Both the position numbers and the translations under genes were made by a program. This document shows, piece by piece, positions 20,671 to 30,214 of a DNA stretch of 64,000 nucleotides. The number at the start of each line of letters is the position of its first letter. The first letter of the stretch is position 1. The notes beneath the pieces were generated by a model. It had not been told where the DNA came from. It saw only the letters and a list, made by a program, of their open reading frames with translations, and searched no databases. Origin of the DNA: Ignavibacteria bacterium (GTDB lineage Bacteria; Bacteroidota; Ignavibacteria; Ch128b); NCBI GenBank assembly GCA_016873845.1, contig VGVX01000004.1, positions 39,344-103,343 on the forward strand, in the 5' to 3' direction.

Positions 20671-21915
20671 TTAATTATATTTTTTAAATAACAATGTGGC
20701 GTTATGTCCGCCAAAGCCAAATGCATTGCTGAGTGCATAATTTACTTCTTTGTTCTGGGCTGCATTTGGAACATAATTCAAATCACATTCAGGATCAGGC
20801 TCTTCGTAATTAATCGTCGGCGGCACAAAGCTATTTTTGATTGCAAGTAAAGAGATAAGGGCTTCGGTTGCGCCAGCTGCACCGAGCAAATGTCCTGTCA
20901 TCGATTTTGTAGACGAAACTGCAAGCTTATATGCATGCTCACCGAAAACAGTTTTGATAGCTTGCGTTTCATTCCTGTCATTATATTCTGTTGAAGTCCC
21001 GTGCGCATTGATGTAATCTACCTGCTCAGGTTTTATCCCCGCTTCATCGAGACATGCCTGCATCGATCTGACAGCACCTTCACCTCCTGGTGCGGGTGCG
21101 GTAATGTGATGTGCATCACCCGTCAATCCGATTCCAACTAATTCACCATAAATTAAAGCGTTTCGTTTTAAAGCATGTTCAAGTTCTTCAAGTACCAATG
21201 TTGAAGAGCCTTCGCCCATAACGAAACCATCTCGGTGCTTGTCGAAAGGTCTGCTTGCTTTTTCTGGTGCATCGTTTCGAGTTGACAATGCTTTCATAGC
21301 ATTAAATCCACCGATTCCCATTGGACAAACAGATGCTTCAGAACCGCCAGAGATAATCACGTCGGCAGAGCCTCTTTGAATTAGCATATACCCATCAGCG
21401 ATGGCGTGTGCAGATGTTGCACATGCAGAAGTAGTTGCGTAATTAGGTCCTTTAAAACCAAATTTAATCGAGATGTGTCCAGCAGCAATATCAGCGATCA
21501 TCATTGGAACAAAGAAGGGGCTTAACCGTTGTGCACCACCACCATTGAAAAGAATTTCTGATTGGTGATGCCATGTCCACATTCCGCCGATTCCAGAGCC
21601 AAAGATCACGCCAACACGATTTTTGTCTGTTGTGTCCAGTGGCAGCTTTGAATCTTCTATTGCTTCCATCGTTGAAACCATAGCTAACTGTGTAAAGAGA
21701 TCAATTCTTTGAGCACTTTTTCGATCCATGAATTTCAAAGGATCAAATCCTTTCACTTCAGCAGCAAATCTAGTATCGAAACCTGAAGCATTAAACCTAG
21801 TAATTTGACCCACACCGTTTCTTCCGGATTTTAATCCTTCATACACTTCTTTAACATTTAGACCGATAGGCAGAACTGAACCAAGACCGGTTACAACAAC
21901 TCTTCTGTGATGCAT
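20671..21915 (-). CDS. fabF: 3-oxoacyl-[acyl-carrier-protein] synthase II
   Basis: A 414-residue condensing enzyme that elongates acyl-ACP with malonyl-ACP. The active-site cysteine lies in TTSACATSAHAIADG, and the two catalytic histidines lie in NAHGTSTEYND and KSMTGHLLGAAGATE. The C-terminus GFGGHNATLLFKK is typical. It follows acpP by 35 bases and precedes rnc, so it is part of the plsX-fab transcript. Confidence 0.97.
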   Translation of the reverse strand: MHHRRVVVTGLGSVLPIGLNVKEVYEGLKSGRNGVGQITRFNASGFDTRFAAEVKGFDPLKFMDRKSAQRIDLFTQLAMVSTMEAIEDSKLPLDTTDKNRVGVIFGSGIGGMWTWHHQSEILFNGGGAQRLSPFFVPMMIADIAAGHISIKFGFKGPNYATTSACATSAHAIADGYMLIQRGSADVIISGGSEASVCPMGIGGFNAMKALSTRNDAPEKASRPFDKHRDGFVMGEGSSTLVLEELEHALKRNALIYGELVGIGLTGDAHHITAPAPGGEGAVRSMQACLDEAGIKPEQVDYINAHGTSTEYNDRNETQAIKTVFGEHAYKLAVSSTKSMTGHLLGAAGATEALISLLAIKNSFVPPTINYEEPDPECDLNYVPNAAQNKEVNYALSNAFGFGGHNATLLFKKYN

Positions 21916-21950
21916 TGTATTTTCTTTGAATAATTAATAATTGCTAACTA

Positions 21951-22187
21951 TCAAGAAGCTAATTTTGCCTCGAGATATTTATATACGTCACCAACGGCTT
22001 GGATTTTTTCTGCATCTTCATCTGGAATTTGAATATTGAATGCTGTTTCAAAACCCATGACGAGTTCAACTATATCAAGTGAATCAGCTCCAAGATCATT
22101 GATAAATGAAGCTTCAGGTGTAATTTGGGACTCTTCGACTCCCAATTTATCCATTATGATTTCTTTTACTTTGGCTTGAACGTCCAT
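21951..22187 (-). CDS. acpP: Acyl carrier protein
   Basis: A 78-residue acidic protein. The phosphopantetheine serine is in [12 protein letters not shown]. It carries the growing acyl chain between the Fab enzymes encoded on both sides of it. A GGAG-type site precedes the start (AATGGAGAATTAA), and 38 bases separate it from fabG. Confidence 0.98.
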   Translation of the reverse strand: MDVQAKVKEIIMDKLGVEESQITPEASFINDLGADSLDIVELVMGFETAFNIQIPDEDAEKIQAVGDVYKYLEAKLAS

Positions 22188-22225
22188 TTAATTCTCCATT
22201 TTTTTGTTGTTAAATATATGATTTA

Positions 22226-22969
22226 TTACATAATCATTCCACCATCTACGCAGATTACTTGGCCTGTGATGTAATCTGAGTCAGGCGAAGAAAGAAAAGC
22301 GACTGTTCGTGCGACATCTGAGGGTTGTCCCATTTTCTTCAAAGGTACAAGATTCATGATCGCATCCTTTTGTGCTTGATTTAATTTTGCTGTCATTTCA
22401 GTTTCGATGAATCCGGGGGCAATTGCATTGACTTGAATATTTCGCCCGGCAAATTCTTTAGCAAGAGTTTTTGTCAATCCAATTACTCCGGCTTTCGATG
22501 CAACATAATTAGCCTGTCCAGCATTTCCCATTATTCCAACAACCGAAGCGATATTTACAATCTTGCCAGACCTCTGTGCCATCATCGGTTTAATGACTGC
22601 TTTACTGAAATTGAAAACACTCTTCAGGTTCACTTGGATAACATCATCCCAATCTTTTTCTGTCATACGTAAAATCAAATTATCTCGTGTAATGCCGGCA
22701 TTGTTAACCATGATGTCCACTGTACCGAAATTTTCAACGGTAAAGTCGATAGTCTTTTGTGCATCATCAAACTTAGAAGCATCACCCTTGAAATATTTAG
22801 CTTCGCCATTTACTTCTTTGATACTATCCAGAACTTGCTGTGCACTTCCCTCATCGGCAATATCAGAGATTACGACTTTTGCTCCTTCTTTTGAAAGATG
22901 CAAAGCGATTGCCGCACCGATACCGCGTGCGCCGCCAGTGACAATAGCAACTTTATCTTTCAATTTCAT
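22226..22969 (-). CDS. fabG: 3-oxoacyl-[acyl-carrier-protein] reductase
   Basis: A 247-residue short-chain dehydrogenase that reduces 3-oxoacyl-ACP with NADPH. Present are the TGGARGIG nucleotide loop (residues 11-18), NNAG, the catalytic serine in IVNIASVVG, and the YVASKAG Tyr-Lys pair. Its start overlaps the DUF3109 gene by 17 bases, which suggests translational coupling. Confidence 0.97.
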   Translation of the reverse strand: MKLKDKVAIVTGGARGIGAAIALHLSKEGAKVVISDIADEGSAQQVLDSIKEVNGEAKYFKGDASKFDDAQKTIDFTVENFGTVDIMVNNAGITRDNLILRMTEKDWDDVIQVNLKSVFNFSKAVIKPMMAQRSGKIVNIASVVGIMGNAGQANYVASKAGVIGLTKTLAKEFAGRNIQVNAIAPGFIETEMTAKLNQAQKDAIMNLVPLKKMGQPSDVARTVAFLSSPDSDYITGQVICVDGGMIM

Positions 22970-23558
22970 AATGCAATTCTTTCTTTTTCAAATTAGTAAA
23001 ATATTCTTCCTTATATTCCAGCAAATCACGGTATCCCTCTTCACCAAGGAAATGATGGATCTCATCTTTCATCGCTTCGAAAATCGTGGAAGTCTGATTC
23101 TTTGATTTACTGCAGTAATGCATTCTTTCAAGATGTTCATCATCAATTGTCAACTTACCTTCAAAAATAACGAGCGGGAATAAGATACAATATAATGGCT
23201 TATAATTCCATTTATCTTCACCGCGATCCACTGCGGCTTTTTGCAGTGAACAGAATCCAACTTTATCAAGAAAAACACATTTATTGTTATATGTTTCGGT
23301 ACCGGCACAGTAACCAGAATCAAAGTCTTTGTCTTCTTCTATTGGCTCAAACCATTTCGATTCATCGAGAGGCTGCGTTTCGTCCATATACTTTTTTACT
23401 ATTTCGCGCTTCTCGAGAATCATTTCCATCTTTTTAAGGTCTGTATAAACACCGTACCAGCAGCACTCACCGCTGCAAATGCAAACATCGCATTTAGGTA
23501 CGAATGGATGAGTGAAAATTATTGGATCGATGATTAAACCGTTAATTACTTTTTGCAT
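22953..23558 (-). CDS. DUF3109 family cysteine-rich protein
   Basis: A 201-residue cytoplasmic protein of the DUF3109 family. The cysteine-rich pattern is clear: CDVCICSGECCWYGVY near residue 24, then YCAGTETYNNKCVFLD, GFCSLQ and PLYCILFPL. The pattern resembles the YkgJ/CxxCxxCC zinc- or iron-binding proteins; the metal and role are not established. It overlaps fabD upstream by 17 bases and fabG downstream by 17 bases, so it is tightly coupled within the fatty-acid operon. That position is unusual and hints at a role in, or control by, lipid synthesis (inference). Confidence 0.85.
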   Translation of the reverse strand: MQKVINGLIIDPIIFTHPFVPKCDVCICSGECCWYGVYTDLKKMEMILEKREIVKKYMDETQPLDESKWFEPIEEDKDFDSGYCAGTETYNNKCVFLDKVGFCSLQKAAVDRGEDKWNYKPLYCILFPLVIFEGKLTIDDEHLERMHYCSKSKNQTSTIFEAMKDEIHHFLGEEGYRDLLEYKEEYFTNLKKKELHYEIER

Positions 23559-24468
23559 TGCTTAAATATTTTTCAATTTCTTCTTTTGTTCCTAAGCTTA
23601 AAGTTTCAACTGCCGGATCTATTCTCTTTATAAGTCCGCTTAAAACTTTACCTGAACCAATCTCTATGAATGTTTGGATTCCGTCTCGGATCATATTTAC
23701 AATAATTTTTTCCCATTGAACCGGACTAATTATTTGCTGTACCAAAAGATTCTTTATTTCATTTTCATTTTCAAATTTTTCAGCTGTAACATTTGAGTAA
23801 ACTGGAAAGTTAAATTTATTCAGTTGTACGCTCTCAAGCGAATTAGATATATTTTCATACGCAAAGTTCATGAGCGGTGAGTGAAAAGCACCACTAACGA
23901 TTAATTGCTTAGCGAGTTTTGCACCATTAGCTTTTGCTAATTCTACTAACTTTCTAACTCCCGCAATCGAACCGGAGACTACAACTTGATCCGGGGAATT
24001 AAAATTAGCTGGTTGGACAATCCCTTCAGTTTTAGCCGACTCACAAAGCTCATTGAGTTTATCATAGCTAAGTCCAACTATTGCAGCCATGGTTCCAGGA
24101 TTTCTTACTCCAGATTCCTGCATTAATTCACCACGTTTTCTGACTACTTTTAGAGCATCTGAAAAATTCATAACACCTGAAGCTGTGAGCGCTGAGTATT
24201 CACCAAGTGAGTGACCAGCAGCTGCTGAGATTTGGATATTTTTTATTAGCTGCAATACCGCAAGACTATGAACGAACAAGGAAGGTTGAGTATTTTCTGT
24301 CTGTTTAAGTTTTTCTTCTGGACCATAGAAGCAAACTTCCGAAAGTTTGAACTTTAGGATTTCGTCAGCTTCGTCAAATACTTTCCTGCATTCTGAAAAA
24401 GATTCATATAAATCTTTTCCCATACCGACAAATTGCGCGCCTTGACCTGGAAAAACTAATGCAGTCAT
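23542..24468 (-). CDS. fabD: Malonyl-CoA:ACP transacylase
   Basis: A 308-residue enzyme that loads malonyl groups on ACP. The N-terminus ALVFPGQGAQFVGMG, the nucleophile motif AGHSLGEYSAL and the second motif GAFHSPLM are all present. I start at the ATG at 24468, which overlaps the fabH stop by one base (TAATG); a longer frame from 24483 would add five residues inside fabH. Its end overlaps the DUF3109 start. Confidence 0.96.
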   Translation of the reverse strand: MTALVFPGQGAQFVGMGKDLYESFSECRKVFDEADEILKFKLSEVCFYGPEEKLKQTENTQPSLFVHSLAVLQLIKNIQISAAAGHSLGEYSALTASGVMNFSDALKVVRKRGELMQESGVRNPGTMAAIVGLSYDKLNELCESAKTEGIVQPANFNSPDQVVVSGSIAGVRKLVELAKANGAKLAKQLIVSGAFHSPLMNFAYENISNSLESVQLNKFNFPVYSNVTAEKFENENEIKNLLVQQIISPVQWEKIIVNMIRDGIQTFIEIGSGKVLSGLIKRIDPAVETLSLGTKEEIEKYLSNAKSN

Positions 24469-25475
24469 TAGTCGATACTCCACTTCAGATAAATTCCACC
24501 CCAGGTATACCCGGCACCAAAACTTGCTAAAATTAAATTGTCGCCTCTTTTCACTTTTCCCATATCGTAGTAATCCACTAAACAGAGTGGAATTGTTGCT
24601 GCAGTTGTATTTCCGTATTTATCAATATTAATCATAACTTTAGAATTATCTACACCCATCCTATCTCTAGTTGCATCGATGATTCGTAAATTAGCCTGGT
24701 GAGGGACAAGAAAAGCAACGTCATCTGCCAATAAATTATTTCTTTTCATTAGTTCAAATGCTACATCTGCCATTCCAATAACTGCGACTTTAAAGACTGC
24801 TTTACCGTCTTGATAAATGTAGTGCATTTTTTTATCAACCGTTTCGTGTGAAGACGGATTTAAGCTCCCACCCCCAGACATATATAAGTACTTCCCGCCT
24901 GAACCATCACAGTATAAAGTTTCATCCAAAATTCCATCAGACTTATCTTCCGTTCTTTCGTAAAGAATTGCGGTTCCAGCATCTCCAAATAGGATGCAAG
25001 TATTTCTATCTGTATAATCTGTTATTGCAGACATTTTATCCGCCCCAATAACTAAGACTTTTTTATAATTTCCAGATTCAATAAAAGCACGAGCTTGAGA
25101 AGTTGCAAATAGAAATGAAGAACAAGCGGCAAGAATATCATATCCCCAAGTTTTTTTCATTCCAAGCTTTTCCATAATCACACATGCTGTCGAGGGGAAA
25201 AACATATCGGGAGTAACTGTAGCAACTATCATCACATCAATTGTATCCAGATCAATTTTAAATCTCTCCACCATATCTTTAATTGCACCGGCGCCTAAAT
25301 CTGAAGTAGCTCCATCAACTAAAATTCTTCTTTCTTTAATTCCAGTTCGTGTTACTATCCATTCATCATTTGTATCGACAATTTTTTCGAAATACGCATT
25401 ATCATAGATCGTGTCTGGTACAAATTTTCCAATCGCTGAAATCTTTGCATTGTATTTGCTATCTGAAACGGGCAT
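24468..25475 (-). CDS. fabH: 3-oxoacyl-[acyl-carrier-protein] synthase III
   Basis: A 335-residue initiating condensing enzyme. The Cys-His-Asn triad is visible in ILAACSSFLFATSQ, FLVPHQANLRIID and YGNTTAATIPL. It joins acetyl-CoA, or a branched or other short starter, to malonyl-ACP. Twelve bases separate it from plsX. The C-terminal FGAGYTWGGIYLKW is standard. Confidence 0.97.
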   Translation of the reverse strand: MPVSDSKYNAKISAIGKFVPDTIYDNAYFEKIVDTNDEWIVTRTGIKERRILVDGATSDLGAGAIKDMVERFKIDLDTIDVMIVATVTPDMFFPSTACVIMEKLGMKKTWGYDILAACSSFLFATSQARAFIESGNYKKVLVIGADKMSAITDYTDRNTCILFGDAGTAILYERTEDKSDGILDETLYCDGSGGKYLYMSGGGSLNPSSHETVDKKMHYIYQDGKAVFKVAVIGMADVAFELMKRNNLLADDVAFLVPHQANLRIIDATRDRMGVDNSKVMINIDKYGNTTAATIPLCLVDYYDMGKVKRGDNLILASFGAGYTWGGIYLKWSID

Positions 25476-25487
25476 TTTTTTCCTTTC

Positions 25488-26516
25488 TTATTCCTTCACA
25501 CTAATCTGAGCTAATGTTTTTTTAATTCGCTCTGTTATTTTTCTTTCATACACTTCGTATGCTCGCAAAATCATATTTTCAATGGCAAGTGATGTACTTG
25601 AGCCATGACCTATTATTGTAATTCCATTCACTCCGAGCAGCGGCACTCCGCCGTATTTCTGATAATCAAGCGGTGATAGGGCTTCTTTCAATGTATTTTT
25701 AAATAAACCGATTTTAATTTTCTTGAATAAATTTTCTTTTGCATAGAGTGTTAAAAGATGCTTCATATATTTAGGAACACTTTCACCAAATTTTAAAAGA
25801 ATGTTTCCGATGAATCCATCACAAATTACAATATTCGCTGTCCCTTTAAGAATATCACGCCCCTCAACATTTCCTATAAAATTTAATTTCGACTTGCTTA
25901 TCAGATCAAAAGCATCCTTGGTCAGTTTATTTCCCTTGTCTTTCTCTTCACCAACAGAAAGTAATCCAATTGATGGATTGTCTACTTTCAAAATCTCCCT
26001 AACATAAATCTCAGCCATTAAGGCATAACTTAAAAGATGCTGTGGTTTAGCATCGACGAATGCACCAACATCAAAGATTGCACAGAATCCACTTTCACTT
26101 GGAAGTATGGCTCCTATTGTTGGTCTATCTACACCCTCAATTCTACCCATAATAAGAGTTGAAGCCGCAGCAACAGCACCAGTATTTCCAGCACTAACGA
26201 AAGCTTGAGCTTTCCCTTCTTTTACAAGCCGAGCCGCAATTACGATTGAAGAATCCGGCTTATTCCGGATCGCATCAGTTGGCATCTCGCCCATCTCAAT
26301 AACTTCGGTTGCATTGACAATCTTGTCATCAGGAAAGCTTAACTGATTTTTCAACAGCACTGACTGAATCTCGCCCTTCTTACCAACAAGAATTACATCA
26401 AGTCTATTTTGAAATTTATTAAATGCCTCAACACCGCCTAGGACTACTTTTTCAGGAGCAAAATCACCCCCCATTGCATCCAAGGCAATTGAACAATTTA
26501 CTTTTTTATTATCCAA
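25488..26516 (-). CDS. plsX: Phosphate acyltransferase PlsX
   Basis: A 342-residue enzyme that makes acyl-phosphate from acyl-ACP, the donor for glycerol 3-phosphate acylation. Motifs are ALDAMGGDFAPE, VSAGNTGAVAAAST, AIFDVGAFVDAKPQH and ICDGFIGNILLK. No ATG is available before the conserved region, so the start is the TTG at 26516, preceded by AAGGTTACG. It sits between rpmF and fabH, the classical rpmF-plsX-fabH order. Confidence 0.95.
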   Translation of the reverse strand: MDNKKVNCSIALDAMGGDFAPEKVVLGGVEAFNKFQNRLDVILVGKKGEIQSVLLKNQLSFPDDKIVNATEVIEMGEMPTDAIRNKPDSSIVIAARLVKEGKAQAFVSAGNTGAVAAASTLIMGRIEGVDRPTIGAILPSESGFCAIFDVGAFVDAKPQHLLSYALMAEIYVREILKVDNPSIGLLSVGEEKDKGNKLTKDAFDLISKSKLNFIGNVEGRDILKGTANIVICDGFIGNILLKFGESVPKYMKHLLTLYAKENLFKKIKIGLFKNTLKEALSPLDYQKYGGVPLLGVNGITIIGHGSSTSLAIENMILRAYEVYERKITERIKKTLAQISVKE

Positions 26517-26537
26517 ACGTAACCTTAAAGGTTGTTC

Positions 26538-26720
26538 TTAGGCAGACTTAGGGATATAAATTGTGCGACCTTTATAGAAACCGCATGCGGGGCAAGCGCG
26601 GTGTTGTAATTTAACCTCGCCGCAATTGGAACAAGTGGAAACAGAAGGTGCAGCGGCTTTATAATGCGTTCTTCTCTTAGCTGATCTTGATTTCGAATGT
26701 CTTCTCTTAGGATTTGGCAT
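26538..26720 (-). CDS. rpmF: 50S ribosomal protein L32
   Basis: A 60-residue ribosomal protein starting MPNPKRRHSKSRSAKRR. The zinc ribbon is complete (CSNCGEVKLQHRACPACG). It lies 16 bases after the DUF177 gene and 21 before plsX, the conserved arrangement that couples ribosome and membrane-lipid genes. Confidence 0.97.
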   Translation of the reverse strand: MPNPKRRHSKSRSAKRRTHYKAAAPSVSTCSNCGEVKLQHRACPACGFYKGRTIYIPKSA

Positions 26721-26736
26721 TGAATCTACTCCAGTA

Positions 26737-27234
26737 TTATTTATTAATTATTTTCTTTAACTCTAACCATCGCGGATCGGATGAATCGGTTTCGCAGCTG
26801 CATGCTTCAAAATTTAAATCCTTTCCGCAATGTGCGCACAACCCTTTACAATTTTCACTGCAAACGTTTTTCAGTGGAACTGAAAGAATTGAATACTCTT
26901 TTACATCATTAGTTATATCAATTATATCGACTTCTTTCGGAATTACAGTAACAACATTCTCGTCGTACTCATCTTTATGGGCGACATCGTAAACATAAGA
27001 CATATTATACTTTGTCGCCAAAGATTGCTTGAAGTTCTTCAAGCACCGATCACATTGAGAATTATGTTTATACTCAATGTTTGAAGTTATAAATATTTGA
27101 TTCTTAGTTTTTTCAAGCTGCACGCTGATAATACAATTATCAATAAAATCAGCGGGCAGGTCAATCTCCGAAACAGGCACTTCAAAATCATAAAAATGTC
27201 TGCCTTCAGAGAGTGTAGATATTTTTATTTTCAT
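26737..27234 (-). CDS. DUF177 (YceD-like) protein
   Basis: A 165-residue YceD/DUF177 protein with a CDRCLK motif near the middle and a C-terminal cysteine cluster (CSENCKGLCAHCGKDLNF, then CSC), which may bind zinc. Family members are encoded before rpmF in many bacteria and have been tied to 23S rRNA handling. I place the start at ATG 27234; the longer TTG start at 27255 would lie inside the -7 promoter element. It is the first gene of the ten-gene lipid operon. Confidence 0.88.
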   Translation of the reverse strand: MKIKISTLSEGRHFYDFEVPVSEIDLPADFIDNCIISVQLEKTKNQIFITSNIEYKHNSQCDRCLKNFKQSLATKYNMSYVYDVAHKDEYDENVVTVIPKEVDIIDITNDVKEYSILSVPLKNVCSENCKGLCAHCGKDLNFEACSCETDSSDPRWLELKKIINK

Positions 27235-27252
27235 TTTTCGTAAAAAGCGACG

Positions 27253-27284
27253 CAAATATATCTAATCGAAGTCACTAAATCAAA
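27253..27284 (-). promoter_or_regulatory. Bacteroidetes-type promoter of the DUF177-rpmF-plsX-fab-rnc operon
   Basis: On the minus strand: TTTG (27284-27281), exactly 20 bases, then TATATTTG (27260-27253). Both boxes match the TTTG / TAnnTTTG consensus perfectly with ideal spacing. Transcription would start near 27246, leaving a leader of roughly a dozen bases before ATG 27234. Confidence 0.7.
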
Positions 27285-27344
27285 TTAGATAGACTAAATC
27301 CAAGTATTTAACTGCTAAAAAATGCGAAATTGCTTCCTAAAATC

Positions 27345-28673
27345 CTATTTTTTTTGGTTTTTATATGTGGTTAGCAAATAATCTGTAACGGATTCTGCTT
27401 CTTGCGGTTTTAGTCCTTGCGCTGGCATTGGCGGAAATGCTGGATCAATTTTAGTCGGATTGAGAATAAATTTAATCAATGCACCCTTATTTTCAAGATA
27501 CTTTGGTAGAACATTATTATATGCAGGTCCGGTAAAATTTATATCAAATTTGTGACATGCTGAACATTTACCAATAAATATATCTTCTCCGCTCAATACG
27601 ACCAAATTTATCCCAAGCTTCGACTTCAAATCTTCTTCATATTTTTGAAAATGTGCTGCTAACTTTACGGATTCTCCAGCGGTTGCATTCCTTAAAGTAT
27701 AAGCTTCTTTAATCATTAAAAAACAAACGATTGCAATAGTTGCATAAAATACTGCTGCAGCGAACTTTGAGTTAGATTTTTTTATCATGGCGTAATAGAA
27801 ATGTGCAACAAGGAATAAAACCAAAATCCCAAGTACCACTGAGCTGAATACAGCAATCGATAAAGATTCTTTTGGGAGGATCAATACTTCAACAAAGATC
27901 AATAACGGCAGAAATAAAATAAATATCATAGTTCGTTTTAAAAAGAACTCTCTGTAGGCAAGTTTCTCAAAATTCTCTTTATACTCTTTATTGTTATAAA
28001 ATATAAAGTATAAAATTGCCGAGCCGGAAATAACCATTAACAAAGTGAGGATTAGTATAAATTTAATCCACACCTCAAATTGAATGAAAGTGTGAAATAT
28101 CGTTGTAACATTCTCCCAATTAGTTGCAGCAATTGAATTAAACAATCCCGCAGAAATAATAAATAGAGAGAACAACAACAAGATTATCCCCCAAATACCA
28201 AATTTTTTATAAGAATGGAAGTTAGCATCAGAAAATTCTTTAAACTCGGCACTTTTTGATTCAACACTATCGAAGATGAATTTTAAGTTCAACTTTTGTT
28301 TATAAAAATAAAGAAGTGTAATTGAAATTAGAAAAACAAGCCATGCGAAAAACATTAATCCAATAGAGATTGATCCAGTCCCCTGCAGAAGTTGGGCATA
28401 AATTAAAATAATAGTAAAGAAAGGTATGATCCCGAAAACAATTGGTAAATAAAGATTCATAAAAGGGAAATCAAGAATTTCCTTTGCAAGGCGAAAATCA
28501 TTTTTATCAGACTTTTTCCTGGACCTAAAATCAAAGTAAAAGGAATAAATCGAACTGCCAGTTAAAATACCGAGGTAAGGTACTAAAATTAAAAAAACCA
28601 TTATGAGCACAAAGTGCATTAATGATATGTGCGACATCGATTGAGGTAAAGCCAAATCTTTTAAAAAGTCCAT
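27345..28673 (-). CDS. Polytopic membrane protein with C-terminal monoheme cytochrome c domain
   Basis: A 442-residue protein with roughly nine or ten membrane helices over the first 330 residues, then a periplasmic cytochrome c domain with CSACH near residue 374 and a likely Met ligand in PAFPPMPAQGL. I do not recognise the membrane part as a named enzyme; no quinone or copper motif is obvious. It is the last gene of the Act-Cox operon, 14 bases after the heme O synthase gene, so a role as an electron carrier or a subunit of the oxidase supercomplex is plausible. The membrane section may also bind heme b, as several membrane histidines are present. Confidence 0.75.
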   Translation of the reverse strand: MDFLKDLALPQSMSHISLMHFVLIMVFLILVPYLGILTGSSIYSFYFDFRSRKKSDKNDFRLAKEILDFPFMNLYLPIVFGIIPFFTIILIYAQLLQGTGSISIGLMFFAWLVFLISITLLYFYKQKLNLKFIFDSVESKSAEFKEFSDANFHSYKKFGIWGIILLLFSLFIISAGLFNSIAATNWENVTTIFHTFIQFEVWIKFILILTLLMVISGSAILYFIFYNNKEYKENFEKLAYREFFLKRTMIFILFLPLLIFVEVLILPKESLSIAVFSSVVLGILVLFLVAHFYYAMIKKSNSKFAAAVFYATIAIVCFLMIKEAYTLRNATAGESVKLAAHFQKYEEDLKSKLGINLVVLSGEDIFIGKCSACHKFDINFTGPAYNNVLPKYLENKGALIKFILNPTKIDPAFPPMPAQGLKPQEAESVTDYLLTTYKNQKK

Positions 28674-28687
28674 TATAATCCTAAGTG

Positions 28688-29554
28688 TTACTTCAAAAAT
28701 AAATTATCGATTGATAGCAATACAATTATAATTAAGGCAAAAACATTAATACTCTTGAATGCATTCATAAGACTGAATCTTTCTTCACTTCGAAGTAAAA
28801 TTCTTGCAGCGTGCCAAGTTAACCATATGCCAGTGATAATTAATCCAAAATTTATCAACGGCGAATTGACAATTTGGAATAATGGCAATCCAACACAAGC
28901 AACCGAAATCGAGAGCATCCAGATAAAAGTAATCCGAGATATCTGTTCGTTAGAAAAATGTTTTGAGAGAGTCGGAAAACCAGCTTGCTTATAATCTTCA
29001 TCAAAGAAAAGCATAAGCAACCAAAAATGTGGAATCTGCCAGATGAAAAAGAAAAAAGCGACAATTAAAATCTGCAAATCAAAAACATCACCTCCAGCTG
29101 CAGTCCAGCCAATTAGTGGAGGGATAGCTCCAATCAAAGATCCTGGAACAACTGCAAAAGGATTAATTCTTTTCAAAGGTGTGTAAATTAAATTATACCA
29201 AACCAACGCAATTAATCCAAGTAAAAGTGGTACGATCCCGTTTCCAAGAAAAAGAATCAAGCTTCCAATGAGTGAAAAACAAAATCCTAAAAACAAAGTT
29301 TGTTTTGCTGAAATTTTTCCAGATGGAATCGGTCGATGTTTTGTCCTCGTCATTAATGAATCGAAGTTTCTTTCTTGATAATGATTAAACGCAGCAGAAC
29401 CACAAGCAAGCAGCAGTGTACCAATCAGAGGCACAACGATATCAACATTTACGGATTGAGCATACAAAACGTAACCCAAAAACGTAGTTATCGTCGCGAA
29501 GGAAGTAATTCTAAATTTAGTGAGTTCGAATAATATTTGAATCTTTTTAGTCAA
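28688..29554 (-). CDS. ctaB: Protoheme IX farnesyltransferase (heme O synthase)
   Basis: A 288-residue UbiA-family prenyltransferase that converts heme B to heme O for the oxidase encoded alongside. The two conserved motifs are NHYQERNFDSLMTRTKHRP (the NxxxDxxxxR site, about residues 57-75) and YTPLKR. Eight or nine membrane segments. The start is a TTG at 29554, as no in-frame ATG lies between it and the coxB stop. No heme A synthase (ctaA) is seen in the window. Confidence 0.94.
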   Translation of the reverse strand: MTKKIQILFELTKFRITSFATITTFLGYVLYAQSVNVDIVVPLIGTLLLACGSAAFNHYQERNFDSLMTRTKHRPIPSGKISAKQTLFLGFCFSLIGSLILFLGNGIVPLLLGLIALVWYNLIYTPLKRINPFAVVPGSLIGAIPPLIGWTAAGGDVFDLQILIVAFFFFIWQIPHFWLLMLFFDEDYKQAGFPTLSKHFSNEQISRITFIWMLSISVACVGLPLFQIVNSPLINFGLIITGIWLTWHAARILLRSEERFSLMNAFKSINVFALIIIVLLSIDNLFLK

Positions 29555-29557
29555 CTT

Positions 29558-30208
29558 CTATTTTGGAACAACTGTTTTTATTGAATCAGTGTTTTGCTGA
29601 ATTTTGGCGGTCGCAATAAGCCAGTTATCAAAATCCATCTCAGGCATAACAACAACCTTGGTGTACATGTACGAATGTTTCAGTCCGCAATATTCTGCAC
29701 AAGCAATATCATAAGAGCCAACTTGGTCGGCAATAAACCACATGTAATTCTTTTTATTTGGAATTACATCTTTCTTCACTCGAAAAGCTGGAATATAAAA
29801 CGAATGATTTACATCTGCAGATTCCAGTTCAGTTTTTATCGCTTTATTTACGGGAACATACAATGTATCAGTTTTAACTCCATTCGGATAAGTGAAATCC
29901 CAATCCCACATCCGTGCAACAACATGAATCACCATCGCATCCTTTGGAACGTCTTGCATTTTAGTGTATCCAACCCAGCCGTAATAGAACATTCCCAAAA
30001 CAAGAATTGTTGGTATTACAGTCCATAAGATTTCAAGTGGAATATTTCCATGTATATTTTTTGGAGTAGGATGTTTTTTACGATTATACTTGATGACAAA
30101 TAAAATCATTAAAAAAGTTATCAGCACTAATAAAAGAACTGATACAGCTAGGATGAATAAAAATACACCATCGACATCTTTTATAAAATTTGATCCACCA
30201 GAAAACAT
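29558..30208 (-). CDS. coxB: Cytochrome c oxidase subunit II (CuA)
   Basis: A 216-residue subunit with two membrane helices and a periplasmic cupredoxin domain. The CuA site is complete: the upstream His in VNHSFYIP, then CAEYCGLKHSYM. No heme c motif is fused to it, so the oxidase is of aa3 layout and receives electrons from separate cytochromes c encoded in this operon. Unusually, coxB follows subunits I, III and IV. Confidence 0.95.
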   Translation of the reverse strand: MFSGGSNFIKDVDGVFLFILAVSVLLLVLITFLMILFVIKYNRKKHPTPKNIHGNIPLEILWTVIPTILVLGMFYYGWVGYTKMQDVPKDAMVIHVVARMWDWDFTYPNGVKTDTLYVPVNKAIKTELESADVNHSFYIPAFRVKKDVIPNKKNYMWFIADQVGSYDIACAEYCGLKHSYMYTKVVVMPEMDFDNWLIATAKIQQNTDSIKTVVPK

Positions 30209-30214
30209 TTTATT

